Shown: positions 12,445 through 23,537 of the stretch, piece by piece
How the letters are laid out: each line of letters starts with the position of its first letter
How positions within the stretch are numbered: the stretch's first letter is position 1
From: Candidatus Thioglobus autotrophicus
GTDB taxonomy: Bacteria; Pseudomonadota; Gammaproteobacteria; PS1; Pseudothioglobaceae
Direction: 5' to 3'
Length of the DNA: 64,000 nucleotides
Assembly: GCF_001293165.1 (NCBI RefSeq)
Contig: NZ_CP010552.1
Span: 1,426,001 to 1,490,000, forward strand
Program-made: the position numbers and the translations under genes
Notes under the pieces: model-generated
The model's input: only the letters and a program-made list of their open reading frames with translations
Database searches by the model: none
What the model was told of the DNA's origin: nothing

Positions 12445-13684
12445 GTTGTTATTCAAATCAATTCGCTCAAGAATACTGCCAGTGTCTTTAGTGACAATAA
12501 CATTGATGGCATCAATGGTTTTGTTGTTAAGTATTGAGCGTATACAGAAGGCTACAGAAGAGGGTTTTAATCAAAGTATATCAGGCGTTGATGCAATTAT
12601 TGGTCCACGATCAAGCTCTCTTGAGCTTGTGCTTTATACGGTGTTTCATATTGGTCGACCTACTAATAATATCACCATGCAAACGGTTGATGATATTAAA
12701 CAAAGAAAAGACATAGATTGGCTTGTACCGATTGCTTTAGGGGATAGTCATCAAGGTTTTAGAGTGATAGCCACTGAAAAAAACTACTTTCAACATATTA
12801 AGTATGCGGGAGATAGGTCACTTTCCATGTCTAGTGGTTCGGCCTTTAATCAGATTTCTGAGGCGGTAATTGGCGCAGATGTTGCAAAAAAATTAAATTA
12901 CAAGATAGGCTCAAGTTTACAAATTAGCCATGGATCTGGTGAATCTATTGGTATGAAGCATGATGACTTTTCATTTAAAGTTTCTGGCATACTAAATAAA
13001 ACAGGTACTCCAATAGACCAAGCTATTTTTGTAGATTTAAAAGGATATGAGTTGATTCATATTGGTTGGCAAAGTGGCAAAAAACTCTTCAGTCTTGATA
13101 GATTCGATATGTCTTCAATAACAAATGATGAGCTAACTCCTAAAACGGTCACCGCTGCTTTTGTGGGTTTAAAATCAAAGCTAACATTATTCAAGTTTGC
13201 TAAAAGTATACAAAAATATTCAGATGAAGCCATTTCTGCAGTGATTCCAGGAATTGCACTATCTCAATTGTGGTCAGTTATTGGTCTTGTTGATAAAGGA
13301 TTTGAATTGTTAAGTTGGATAATTATTGTGATTAGTTTAATCGCTATGGTCACACTTATTATTTCTAGTATTGAAAATAGAAAACGTGAAATGACTATAT
13401 ATAGGGCTAATGGCGCTAGCGCATTCTTTTTATCTAAACTGGTGGTATTTGAGGCGCTATTAATAGGTGTAACTGCAATTATTGGCGCTATTGTATTTGT
13501 TACAATTGTTAGTTATCTTGCGACTGATCAAATAAATGTAGCTCTGGGCATCACCCCTAAGTTTGAGTGGGTTAGTTTAGAGGAAGTAAAGATATTTGGT
13601 ATTATTTTGTTAGCTGGTGTATTAAGTAGTCTTGTGCCAGCGATAATGGTCTTTAGAAAAAACATACATCATGGTTTGAGTTAA
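12437..13684 (+). CDS. FtsX-like ABC permease of zinc system
   Basis: ATG 12437 overlaps the ATPase stop by eight bases. The 415-residue product has the MacB/FtsX layout: one membrane helix near residues 13-33, a periplasmic domain of about 230 residues (40-270), then three helices (about 285-310, 335-365, 385-410). The FtsX-type ENRKREMTIYRANGAS coupling segment precedes the third helix. It pairs with the ATPase encoded just before. In Zrg-type systems such a permease works with the histidine-rich ZrgA. It could move zinc, or extract zinc or a lipoprotein by mechanotransmission. The family is clear and the role is inferred from the neighbours. Confidence 0.85.
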   Translation: MFKLLFKSIRSRILPVSLVTITLMASMVLLLSIERIQKATEEGFNQSISGVDAIIGPRSSSLELVLYTVFHIGRPTNNITMQTVDDIKQRKDIDWLVPIALGDSHQGFRVIATEKNYFQHIKYAGDRSLSMSSGSAFNQISEAVIGADVAKKLNYKIGSSLQISHGSGESIGMKHDDFSFKVSGILNKTGTPIDQAIFVDLKGYELIHIGWQSGKKLFSLDRFDMSSITNDELTPKTVTAAFVGLKSKLTLFKFAKSIQKYSDEAISAVIPGIALSQLWSVIGLVDKGFELLSWIIIVISLIAMVTLIISSIENRKREMTIYRANGASAFFLSKLVVFEALLIGVTAIIGAIVFVTIVSYLATDQINVALGITPKFEWVSLEEVKIFGIILLAGVLSSLVPAIMVFRKNIHHGLS

Positions 13685-13690
13685 ATAAAA

Positions 13691-14221
13691 ATGGTTAATA
13701 AATTTATTGTTGTTATATTGTTATTTTTCTCATCTGTTTCTTTTGCTAAAGAGGTTTCAGATGAGTATCTAAGTCAGTTGGTCGACGGCTGGAATTTATT
13801 GGCGCCGTCTGAATTATATGACTTCATTCCAGAAAATATTGATTATAAAACCATGAATAGTCCTGAATTTCAAAAAAAAATTGATAATGCCGGCAATCAA
13901 ATTAATAGCTTAATGGATGGAAAGGTTATTGAAATTGCTGGATTTATGGTGCCATTAAAAACTAAAGGTTCTAGTGTTACACAGTTTTTATTAGTGCCAG
14001 AAGCCGGGCAATGTATTCATGTTCCACCACCACCTTTAAATCAAACGCTGTTGGTTGAAATGCCTGAAAACCCTACGAATATTAGAGACATCTATATCCC
14101 TATTATTGTTACTGGAAAAGTTTCAGTTGGCTCTCAAAGCTTTGATATAGCAGACAGCGGTTATTCATTGACTGATGTAACTGTTGAAAATCTAACTTTT
14201 AAGTATGAGGATGATCTTTAA
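13691..14221 (+). CDS. Exported DUF3299 protein of zinc operon
   Basis: The 176-residue product has a signal peptide (NKFIVVILLFFSSVSFA) and the DUF3299 core at about residues 75-150: the strand KVIEIAGFMVPLK, followed by FLLVPEAGQCIHVPPPPLNQ with a single cysteine and a histidine in a proline-rich loop, and the late strand IPIIVTGKVSV. The family has an OB-like barrel of unknown biochemistry and often occurs in zinc-linked operons with DUF2796 and MacB-like transporters. The C-H-x-P-P loop could bind metal. It lies six bases after the permease gene, and its stop overlaps the start of zur (TAATG). Confidence 0.82.
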   Translation: MVNKFIVVILLFFSSVSFAKEVSDEYLSQLVDGWNLLAPSELYDFIPENIDYKTMNSPEFQKKIDNAGNQINSLMDGKVIEIAGFMVPLKTKGSSVTQFLLVPEAGQCIHVPPPPLNQTLLVEMPENPTNIRDIYIPIIVTGKVSVGSQSFDIADSGYSLTDVTVENLTFKYEDDL

Positions 14222-14643
14222 TGATTGATAAAAGTGAATTGTTAAACAGGTGCACAAAGGCAGGAAAAAGTGTCACACCCCAAAGAATGGCTATTATTAA
14301 ACAATTATCAAAATCAAGTCATGGTGTTTCAGCCTATGATTTGTTAGAGCAAGTGAACGCTGCTGGTCATGAATTTAATATTAGCACCATCTATAGAGTT
14401 CTTGATTTTTGGACTGAAATGGGGGTTGTGCACAAAATTGAATCTAATAATACATATCTAGTTTGTAACGATTCGCATGACAACCATCTACATATTTTGT
14501 TTCATTGCACTAAATGCCATGAAATTGAAGAGTCCTGTCAATTTTCAAAACAAATATCTATCCCTGATAATAAAAAGTTTATAGCTAAAAAAAACCAAGT
14601 AGTAGAATTGCAAGGGTTGTGTAGTGGTTGTAAAATTGCCTAA
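14221..14643 (+). CDS. zur: Fur-family repressor, probably Zur
   Basis: The 140-residue product has the Fur-type winged helix (residues about 10-85: TPQRMAIIKQL, then the recognition helix STIYRVLDFWTEMGVVHKI) and a C-terminal dimerisation half with two structural CxxC zinc motifs (HCTKC near residue 100, CSGC near 136) and HLHILFHC as the regulatory metal region. Its position at the end of a zinc-uptake operon makes Zur more likely than Fur or PerR. It would repress this operon and the divergent DUF1826 gene through the matching palindromes at 10814 and 11084, giving autoregulation. The start overlaps the preceding stop by one base. Confidence 0.85.
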   Translation: MIDKSELLNRCTKAGKSVTPQRMAIIKQLSKSSHGVSAYDLLEQVNAAGHEFNISTIYRVLDFWTEMGVVHKIESNNTYLVCNDSHDNHLHILFHCTKCHEIEESCQFSKQISIPDNKKFIAKKNQVVELQGLCSGCKIA

Positions 14644-15017
14644 TTGATGATTTTTTTTAATTATTAGGCTTGCCTTGTATTGAGCTAACAAACTGTAGTG
14701 GTTTGTTAATTCTAGGCGCACTTTTTAGTTTCTTTTGAATGATAATTTGATTAATATAAGTTTAACCACATTTTCACTACATCTGTCATAAATGCAGCTA
14801 AATACAGCTAGTGATAATTTTAAAAAACCCTTTTACAGCGCTATATTTAGCTATATAATGCTTTTTTAAACGGATTCGAATCCCTCTCTCCACCAAATTT
14901 TTATCTTCTACTGTGTTAATTGTATAAAAATATTCAATCACATAGTTTTAACTATACTCAATCAAATTTTTCTACAATATGCCTTGTAGAAAGAAAAAAA
15001 CCATAACCATTCTTATT
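14644..15017. other. Right boundary of accessory region
   Basis: This 374-base gap between zur and prlC has no gene. It holds the island-end repeat copy B (14688-14895), ending in the third tRNA-Ser 3'-end-like sequence. After it the sequence is an AT-rich leader of prlC, with no copy of the CACGTG palindrome. Core-genome genes start here. Confidence 0.6.
14688..14895 (+). repeat. Island-end repeat, copy B, with third tRNA-Ser 3' end
   Basis: The order of blocks matches 9675-9960 (ACAAACTGTAGTGGT, TTTAACCACATTTTCACTAC, CTATATAATG, GGATTCGAATCCCTCTC). The tRNA-like end at 14872-14895 has two bases fewer in the CTCTCTC run than the other copies. No tRNA body precedes it. It is the outer end of the stacked islands. 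Confidence 0.65.
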
Positions 15018-16937
15018 ATGAATCTCACACCAAACTTCAAACCTGAAAATATTGTTAAAACGATTGATGGTCTTACTAAAAAAGGCCTTGAAATTGTAAC
15101 CCAAGCTGAGCAGGGTAATGACTGGGATAGTGTTGTCACCATTACTGATAATTTTGAATGTGAATTAGGTAGAGTGACTAGTGTTAATTCACATTTAAAC
15201 GCCACGATGTTTAATGATGACTTTAACGCTGAGTATGAAAAAACATTACCCATTATTACCAATTTTTATTCAGATATCTCTAGCAACAAAGCGCTTTATA
15301 CAGCGTACAAGAATCTTAAAAACACTAAGTTAAATAAACAACAACAGCATATATTACAAGAAGCGATTGATGGTTTTGAGTTGTCTGGTGTCGGGCTAGA
15401 GGGTGAAGACTCTAAGCGCTTTAAAGCTATTAAAGAGCGATTAAGCTTGCTCAGTAATCAGTTTTCTAAAAACTCCCTTAAAGCTACCAATGAATGGACA
15501 AAGTCTGTTGAATTAGACGAGTTAAAGGGTTATGGTGAAACTGAGCTGGCCAAGATTAAAACAGATAAAGGCTATGAGCTCAGCTTGCAAATGCCTGTGT
15601 ATATGGACGTCATGACTTATCTGGATAATCGTCAGCTTAGAGAAGAGGTTTACAGGGCTTATGTATCTCGTGCTTCTGAGGTGGGAATCACTTCAAGTGA
15701 ATATGACAATCAAGCCATTATGGATGAGATTCTTGCACTAAGACATGAAATGGCAATCATTCTTGATTTTGATAACTATGCTCAGTTGTCTATTGAGTCA
15801 AAAATGGTTGAAAGTGTTGATCAAATCCTAGATTTTTTAATGAATTTAGTGGATAAATCAAAGTATCAAGCGCAGACAGAATTAGACGAATTAGCTCAGT
15901 TTGCAGGTATAACGCTACAACCTTGGGATTTAGGTTTTTATAGTGAACAGCTAAAAGAGCAAAAGTTTGGATTTAAAAAATCAGACCTAACGCCTTATTT
16001 TCCAGAACACAAGGTATTGGAGGGGTTGTTTTCTACCATTGAAACTTTGTACCAAGTTAAGATTGAACAAATTAATGAGTCGAGCTACCACCCAAATGTA
16101 CGAGTGCTGCAAATAACTAGTCAAGATGAGTTGGTGGGTAAAATTTACTTGGATTTGTATGCTAGAAAAGATAAGCGTGGCGGCGCTTGGATGGCGGATT
16201 ATCAGCCTTTAATCAAGAGTGACAAGCCTGTTGCTTTTGTCGTGTGCAATCTTAACTCGCCTAGTGAAGGTAAGCCGGCACTGTTCGAGCATGATGAAAT
16301 TGTGACTATTTTTCATGAATTTGGCCATGCATTACACCATGTTTTAACCAAAGTTGAGTATCCTTGTGCAGCGGGTATTGCCGGTGTTCCGTGGGACGGC
16401 GTTGAGTTGCCCAGTCAATACATGGAGTTTTTCTGCTATGAGCGAGATGTGGTTATGCAAATGTCTGAGCACTACCAAACTAAGCAAAATCTGCCGGATG
16501 AATTATATGAAAAATTAATCGCTGCTAAGAATTTCCAATCTGCTATGGGTATGTTGCGTCAGTGTGAATTTTCGATTTGGGATTTAAAGACTCACTTAGG
16601 CTTGGTTGATGCCTACCAAGTGTTGGCCGAGGTTCGAAAAGAGACCGCTTTAATGCCAAGTATTGATGAAAATCGTTTTTTAAATACCTTTGGGCATATT
16701 TTTGCGGGTGGCTATGCGGCTGGTTACTTTAGCTACAAATGGGCAGAGGTTCTCGCAGCAGACGCTTATTATTATGTGCAAGAAAATGGCGGTATTGGCT
16801 CAGGGGCATCCCTTGATTTCTTGCATCATATTTTGGAAACGGGCGGCTCTGAGGATTTTATGGTGAGTTATGAAGCCTTTAGGGGTAAAAAACCTGAGAT
16901 TGATGCTTTGTTACAGGCCAATGGGATTGTGAATTAG
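15018..16937 (+). CDS. prlC: Oligopeptidase A (M3 family zinc metallopeptidase)
   Basis: The 639-residue product has the M3 zinc motif HEFGHALHH at about residues 432-440, with a Glu ligand about 25 residues on (ELPSQYMEFF). The N-terminus (TPNFKPENI) and the FELSGVGL segment match PrlC/OpdA of E. coli (680 residues). The enzyme cleaves short peptides, including degraded signal peptides, in the cytosol. ATG 15018 fits the family start; an ATG 39 bases earlier would add 13 basic residues not found in homologues I recall. It is the first core gene after the island array and is followed 32 bases later by a small membrane protein. Confidence 0.93.
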   Translation: MNLTPNFKPENIVKTIDGLTKKGLEIVTQAEQGNDWDSVVTITDNFECELGRVTSVNSHLNATMFNDDFNAEYEKTLPIITNFYSDISSNKALYTAYKNLKNTKLNKQQQHILQEAIDGFELSGVGLEGEDSKRFKAIKERLSLLSNQFSKNSLKATNEWTKSVELDELKGYGETELAKIKTDKGYELSLQMPVYMDVMTYLDNRQLREEVYRAYVSRASEVGITSSEYDNQAIMDEILALRHEMAIILDFDNYAQLSIESKMVESVDQILDFLMNLVDKSKYQAQTELDELAQFAGITLQPWDLGFYSEQLKEQKFGFKKSDLTPYFPEHKVLEGLFSTIETLYQVKIEQINESSYHPNVRVLQITSQDELVGKIYLDLYARKDKRGGAWMADYQPLIKSDKPVAFVVCNLNSPSEGKPALFEHDEIVTIFHEFGHALHHVLTKVEYPCAAGIAGVPWDGVELPSQYMEFFCYERDVVMQMSEHYQTKQNLPDELYEKLIAAKNFQSAMGMLRQCEFSIWDLKTHLGLVDAYQVLAEVRKETALMPSIDENRFLNTFGHIFAGGYAAGYFSYKWAEVLAADAYYYVQENGGIGSGASLDFLHHILETGGSEDFMVSYEAFRGKKPEIDALLQANGIVN

Positions 16938-16969
16938 GTACAATGCTTTTTATTTTTTAGGAAAAGACG

Positions 16970-17185
16970 ATGATTAAATTTATCTTAAGCGTTATTATTA
17001 TTTTGGCCTTGATTGGCGGTGCAGTTCAATTTGTTTCTACACCAGAAAGTTGGGCGCTAGTGGTTAACAAGGAAGTGGCATTAAACAGTATTCAAAATGG
17101 CGCTATGATTGTTTTTGAATTTTTTGAAGGTTTGATTGCTGATGCAGACCAGATTAAAGGTGTAGATCTTACGGTTGAAAAGTAG
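16970..17185 (+). CDS. Small membrane protein of unknown function
   Basis: The 71-residue product has one hydrophobic segment (residues 3-22) and a soluble part with a conserved-looking SWALVVNKEVALNSIQNGAM helix; it may be anchored to or exported through the inner membrane. AGGA lies 10 bases before ATG. It follows prlC and is closed by a strong terminator, so it is probably cotranscribed with prlC. No family is recognised. Confidence 0.6.
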   Translation: MIKFILSVIIILALIGGAVQFVSTPESWALVVNKEVALNSIQNGAMIVFEFFEGLIADADQIKGVDLTVEK

Positions 17186-17207
17186 CTTTTAGCTCTGATT
17201 TATAACA

Positions 17208-17237
17208 ATGCCTAGCTCTATGCTAGGCATTTTTTTT
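17208..17237 (+). terminator. Rho-independent terminator after prlC operon
   Basis: ATGCCTAGC (17208-17216) pairs with GCTAGGCAT (17222-17230) across a five-base loop, followed by seven T. It sits between the rightward small membrane gene and the leftward fabF, and overlaps the fabF stop by two bases. Confidence 0.9.
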
Positions 17238-18474
17238 ACACTTTAGACAGTAAGATGCTGCCGTTAGTGCCACCAAAGCCGAATGAATTGGAAATGGCAT
17301 GATCTATTTTCATTTGACGCGCTTCATTGGCACAATAGTCTAAGTCGCAATCTGGGTCTTGATTGAAAATATTAATGGTAGGTGGCACTACCTGGTCTTT
17401 GATGGCGAGCGCTGTAAAGATCGCTTCAATGCCACCTGCAGCACCCAATAAATGACCTGTCATAGATTTGGTAGAGCTCATGACTAAGTTGTAAGCGTGA
17501 TTACCCAATGCTAGTTTAGCAGCATCAGTTTCCGCTTGATCACCTGCAGGTGTAGACGTGCCGTGTGCATTGATATAATCAATTTGATCGGTGTTGATGC
17601 TAGCATTACGCATGGCATTTTTCATACAGCGCGCTGCACCTTCGCCACCTTTTGAAGGTAGGGTCATGTGATAAGCATCACCACTCATGCCGTAGCCTGA
17701 TACTTCAGCGTATATTTTTGCACCTCGCGCTTTGGCGTGTTCGTATTCTTCAAGCACTACCACACCTGCGCCATCACCCAAAACAAAGCCGTCACGGTCT
17801 TTGTCCCAAGGGCGAGAGGCTGTTGCTGGGTCGTCATTGCGAGTAGAGAGGGCACGCGCCGCTGCAAATCCGCCTAAGCCACAATTAGTGGTTGACATTT
17901 CAGCACCACCTGCAATCATAACATCAGCATCACCATATTCGATTAAACGTGAAGCATCGCCAATGTTGTGTGTACCGGTTGTACAAGCGGTCACAATGGC
18001 AAAATTTGGCCCTTTAAGGCCGTATTTGATAGATAAGTTTCCAGAGATCATGTTAATGATCGAAGAGGGAACAAAGAAAGGAGAGATGCGCTTGGCGCCT
18101 TTCTCTCTAAATAAGTCAGCTGTTTTTTCAATTGTGCCTAAGCCGCCAATGCCAGCGCCAATAGCCACGCCAATACGCTCGGAATTTTCATCAGTTACTT
18201 CTATACCAGAGTCTTCAAAGGCTTGAATGCCAGCCGCCATACCGTAATGAATAAAGGTATCCATTTTTTTGGCGTCTTTAGGTTTTAAATAATCAGTGAT
18301 TTCAAAATTTTTAACTGAGCCGCCAAAAGTTACTGACTGACCCTCAGTTTCAATATTGGTTAGAGCGTTGATGCCAGATTTTCCTGCTAGGATATTACTC
18401 CAAGATTCTTCAACCGTATTGCCAACGGGTGAAACAATACCCATACCAGTAATTACAACTCTTCTTTTGCTCAT
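17236..18474 (-). CDS. fabF: 3-oxoacyl-[acyl-carrier-protein] synthase II
   Basis: The 412-residue product is a thiolase-fold condensing enzyme with the KAS II triad: Cys164 in [10 protein letters not shown], His in the HGTSTPAGD motif near residue 304, and His in [10 protein letters not shown] near 341, with GFGGTNGS near the C-terminus. It elongates acyl-ACP with malonyl-ACP, including the temperature-sensitive step to cis-vaccenate. It follows acpP as in most gammaproteobacteria, but a terminator-like hairpin lies between them, so fabF is probably expressed at a lower level than acpP. No fabD or fabG is adjacent. Confidence 0.96.
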   Translation of the reverse strand: MSKRRVVITGMGIVSPVGNTVEESWSNILAGKSGINALTNIETEGQSVTFGGSVKNFEITDYLKPKDAKKMDTFIHYGMAAGIQAFEDSGIEVTDENSERIGVAIGAGIGGLGTIEKTADLFREKGAKRISPFFVPSSIINMISGNLSIKYGLKGPNFAIVTACTTGTHNIGDASRLIEYGDADVMIAGGAEMSTTNCGLGGFAAARALSTRNDDPATASRPWDKDRDGFVLGDGAGVVVLEEYEHAKARGAKIYAEVSGYGMSGDAYHMTLPSKGGEGAARCMKNAMRNASINTDQIDYINAHGTSTPAGDQAETDAAKLALGNHAYNLVMSSTKSMTGHLLGAAGGIEAIFTALAIKDQVVPPTINIFNQDPDCDLDYCANEARQMKIDHAISNSFGFGGTNGSILLSKV

Positions 18475-18489
18475 AATATCACTTTTTTT

Positions 18490-18530
18490 AAAAATAAAAA
18501 AGGCGCTTAATTCTGTGAAGAAAGCGCCTT
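18490..18530 (-). terminator. Terminator or attenuator between acpP and fabF
   Basis: On the minus strand AAGGCGCTT and AAGCGCCTT (18522-18530 and 18500-18508) form a nine-pair stem with a 13-base loop, followed by T5-A-T4. It lies 24 bases after acpP. It should end most acpP transcripts, with read-through into fabF. Confidence 0.8.
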
Positions 18531-18554
18531 ATTGCTTAGCAAGCTAAACGGAAA

Positions 18555-18782
18555 TTACAAATTGTTGTTGACGTAGTCAATGGCTTGTTGAACCGTTGTA
18601 ATGTTTTCTGCTTGATCGTCAGGGATTTCACAGTCAAACTCTTCTTCAAGAGACATAACCAATTCAACAGTGTCTAGAGAATCTGCACCTAAGTCATCAA
18701 TAAATGAAGCGTTATTATCAATATCACCACTTACGTCTAATTGCTCAGATACAACTTTTTTAACTCTTTCCTCAATGCTCAT
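18555..18782 (-). CDS. acpP: Acyl carrier protein
   Basis: The 75-residue acidic helical protein carries the phosphopantetheine attachment Ser35 in [12 protein letters not shown]. It shuttles acyl chains in fatty-acid, lipid A and lipoate synthesis, all of whose genes (fabZ, lpxA, lpxD, lipB) occur in this window. Length is three residues short of E. coli AcpP at the C-terminus. It lies upstream of fabF on the same strand; an AT-rich 84-base gap to queC may hold its promoter. Confidence 0.97.
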   Translation of the reverse strand: MSIEERVKKVVSEQLDVSGDIDNNASFIDDLGADSLDTVELVMSLEEEFDCEIPDDQAENITTVQQAIDYVNNNL

Positions 18783-18866
18783 TTGCTACTTCCTGTTTAG
18801 TATAATAAAGTTATTATTTTATCGATTATTGACTACAAAGCAAGACTAAATTGCAAAAAAACTAGA

Positions 18867-19553
18867 TTAGTTTTGATAACGAGTTGGATCTGTGATTTTT
18901 GCCTCATAAAAGCCTATTTTTCGATATTCGCAAGCATCGCAAACCCCGCAAGCTTGCCCTTGTTCGTTGGCTTGATAACAGGTAGTGGTGTGTGCATAGT
19001 CAACACCAAGCGCTATGCCTTTTTGAATAATTTGAGCTTTGTTGAGATTTATTAATGGGGTTTGTATGTGGATTTTTTGTCCTTCAACGCTTTGTTTGGT
19101 GGCTAGATTTGCCATGGTTTCAAACGCATCAATATAGACTTGTCGGCAATCAGGATAGCCGGAATAATCCAGTGCATTAACACCGATAAAAATGTTTTGA
19201 CAATCAAGCACCTCAGCCCAAGCTAGTGCATAGGACAAGAAAATGGTGTTCCTAGCGGGAACATAGGTAATAGGAATTTTGTCACTTTCTACAAAGTCAG
19301 GTACGTCAATATTTTCATCTGTGAGAGCAGATCCACCAATATCTGAGAGTGAAATTTTCATCACTCGATGTTCGGCCGCCTTAAAATGCTTGGCAATGTT
19401 ACTGGCAGCTTTTAGCTCTGATTTTTGTTTTTGCCCGTAGTCAAAGCTTAGTGCATAACACTCAAATCCTTGTGATTGTGCTATGGCTAGTGTGGTGGTT
19501 GAGTCAAGCCCACCAGACAGCAAGACCACTGCCTTTTTTTTAATATTAGACAT
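18867..19553 (-). CDS. queC: 7-cyano-7-deazaguanine synthase
   Basis: The 228-residue product has the PP-loop SGGLDSTT near residue 14 for ATP binding and the C-terminal zinc site [17 protein letters not shown] with four cysteines. QueC converts 7-carboxy-7-deazaguanine to preQ0 in queuosine synthesis, using ATP and ammonia. Other motifs ([27 protein letters not shown]) are the family's substrate-binding parts. The start overlaps the end of parE by eight bases, so the two are translationally coupled. No other queuosine gene is nearby. Confidence 0.96.
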   Translation of the reverse strand: MSNIKKKAVVLLSGGLDSTTTLAIAQSQGFECYALSFDYGQKQKSELKAASNIAKHFKAAEHRVMKISLSDIGGSALTDENIDVPDFVESDKIPITYVPARNTIFLSYALAWAEVLDCQNIFIGVNALDYSGYPDCRQVYIDAFETMANLATKQSVEGQKIHIQTPLINLNKAQIIQKGIALGVDYAHTTTCYQANEQGQACGVCDACEYRKIGFYEAKITDPTRYQN

Positions 19554-21429
19554 TGGCTAAATTGCCTTTTTCTTCTAGCCATTTTTTACGATCGGGTGCT
19601 CGCTTTTTACTCAAAAGCATATCCATGGTTTGTTCTACTTGTAATGGATTATCAAGGGTTAGCTGAATAAGTCTTCTGGTATCAGGCAGCATAGTGGTTT
19701 CGCGCAATTGTGCTGGATTCATCTCTCCCAGCCCTTTAAAGCGCTGTACTTGGATTTTAACGCGTTTATTTTCACTTTCAATTTTTCTAATAATACTATC
19801 ACGCTCACCATCATCCAAAGCATAATGCACTTGCTTGCCTGCATCGATTCGGTACAAAGGTGGCATGGCAACATAAATATGCCCCTCTTTGACCAATTTT
19901 GGAAAATGCTTAACAAATAAGGTGCAGATAAGTGTGGCGATATGTGCGCCGTCAGAGTCAGCATCCGCCAAGATGCAAATTTTTCCATATCTTAAATTGG
20001 AGAGGTCTTCGCAGTTGGGTTCCAGTCCAATAGCAACGCTAATATCATGAATTTCATTACTCGCTAGAACCTGTTCTGAATCTACCTCCCAAGTGTTTAG
20101 GATTTTTCCTCTCAGGGGTAAGATAGCTTGATATTCTTTGTCTCGTGCTTGTTTGGCAGAGCCGCCCGCAGAGTCTCCTTCAACTAAAAATACTTCAGTT
20201 TGAGTTAAGTCGGTGCTCGTACAATCAGAGAGTTTTCCAGGTAGGGCGGGGCCACTTACAATCTTTTTACGAATTATCTTTTTATTGGTTTTAAGGCGTG
20301 CCTGGGCATTGCTAATAGCTAATTGGGCAATTTGCTCAGCAATATCTGTATGTTGATTAAGCCACAAACTAAAAGCATCTTTAACAACACTAGAGACAAA
20401 GCTGGCGCATTCTCTAGAGGATAGTCTTTCTTTGGTTTGACCTGAAAACTGCGGATCTAAAATTTTAATAGATAATACGTAGGCGATTCGTTGCCAAACA
20501 TCATCTGGTGTAAGCTTGATATTTTTAGGGATTAAATCTCTAAATTCACAAAATTCCTTCAGGGCATCAGTCAGACCTGAGCGCAATCCATTAACGTGCG
20601 TTCCACCATTGATGGTGGGAATAAGATTAACATAACTTTCAGCGACAACATTGGTGTTGTATTGGGTCCAAGCCAGCGAGCAGTTTAACTGCTGCTCGCT
20701 AGATTCAAAATTAACCACAAAAGGTTTTTCCGGTAGATTATCAAGCCCATCTAATGCCATTGATAGATAATCTTTTAAGCCTTCTTGATACATCCACTTG
20801 TCAGTAGTGTCATCAATTTCATTGTAAAAATTTATCTCTAATCCTGGGCAAAGTACCGCTTTAGAACGTAAATTATGACGTAGTTTGGTGGCTGAAAATT
20901 TAACTGTATCAAAAAATTGAGCATCTGGCGTAAATTTAACCTTGGTACCTGTGTTTAGCTTGCCAACTTTCCCAACAACTTCTAACTCGGTTTTTTTAAA
21001 GCCATTTGTAAAGCTAATGTGATGCTCTTTGGCGTCGCGTTTAATCCAGATTTCTACCAAAGTGGATAGCGCGTTAACCACCGATATTCCTACTCCATGA
21101 AGGCCGCCAGAAAATTGATAAGAATCATTAGAGAATTTACCACCTGCATGGAGCTTAGTCAGAATAACTTCAACACCCGATTGACCTTCGCCCGCATGCA
21201 TATCAACAGGCATACCTCGACCGTTATCTTCGACAGAAAGAGAGCCATCTTTGTACAATATGACACTAATTTTATTCGCATGCCCGGCAACCGCCTCATC
21301 AACACTGTTGTCGATTACTTCTTGTGCAAGGTGGTTTGGACGCTCGGTTTCAGTATACATACCAGGGCGTTTTCTAACAGGCTCTAGCCCAGTTAAAACC
21401 TCAATCGAGGAAGAATCGTAATCACTCAT
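19546..21429 (-). CDS. parE: DNA topoisomerase IV subunit B
   Basis: The 627-residue product has the GHKL ATPase (residues 1-215, [10 protein letters not shown] and DNGRGMPV motifs, GGLHGVG lid), the transducer domain and a TOPRIM domain with [10 protein letters not shown] and DADSDGAHI for metal binding. It ends with the RFKGLGEMN-type tail segment. The length matches ParE and is far below GyrB of gammaproteobacteria (about 800), which has an insert absent here. ParE with ParC decatenates daughter chromosomes; parC is not in this window. It lies 130 bases after groEL, beyond a terminator. Confidence 0.94.
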   Translation of the reverse strand: MSDYDSSSIEVLTGLEPVRKRPGMYTETERPNHLAQEVIDNSVDEAVAGHANKISVILYKDGSLSVEDNGRGMPVDMHAGEGQSGVEVILTKLHAGGKFSNDSYQFSGGLHGVGISVVNALSTLVEIWIKRDAKEHHISFTNGFKKTELEVVGKVGKLNTGTKVKFTPDAQFFDTVKFSATKLRHNLRSKAVLCPGLEINFYNEIDDTTDKWMYQEGLKDYLSMALDGLDNLPEKPFVVNFESSEQQLNCSLAWTQYNTNVVAESYVNLIPTINGGTHVNGLRSGLTDALKEFCEFRDLIPKNIKLTPDDVWQRIAYVLSIKILDPQFSGQTKERLSSRECASFVSSVVKDAFSLWLNQHTDIAEQIAQLAISNAQARLKTNKKIIRKKIVSGPALPGKLSDCTSTDLTQTEVFLVEGDSAGGSAKQARDKEYQAILPLRGKILNTWEVDSEQVLASNEIHDISVAIGLEPNCEDLSNLRYGKICILADADSDGAHIATLICTLFVKHFPKLVKEGHIYVAMPPLYRIDAGKQVHYALDDGERDSIIRKIESENKRVKIQVQRFKGLGEMNPAQLRETTMLPDTRRLIQLTLDNPLQVEQTMDMLLSKKRAPDRKKWLEEKGNLANV

Positions 21430-21491
21430 ATTTACCCAAGAATAGTTTCACCTCTCAAGAAGGTGTTAGACAGAATGCCAAGTATCATACC

Positions 21492-21521
21492 AAAAAAAGC
21501 CCCGTAAAAACGAGGCTTTTT
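21492..21521 (-). terminator. Terminator of groESL
   Basis: On the minus strand AAAAAGCCTCGT and ACGGGGCTTTTTTT form a GC-rich stem with one mismatch and a TTTT loop, followed by T. It begins 38 bases after groEL and separates it from parE. Confidence 0.85.
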
Positions 21522-21559
21522 GTCATCAATTGCGCAATAAAAAACGCAGTAGATTTTTA

Positions 21560-23492
<1,933 letters not shown>

Positions 23493-23537
23493 TTTTTCTC
23501 CTAATTAATAAACGATAAATTTAAAACCAATGCTTAA

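Noticed and set aside
23493-23537. Sigma-32 promoter or CIRCE element upstream of groES
   Set aside because: The 45 bases hold only a ribosome site and AT-rich sequence; neither motif can be recognised.
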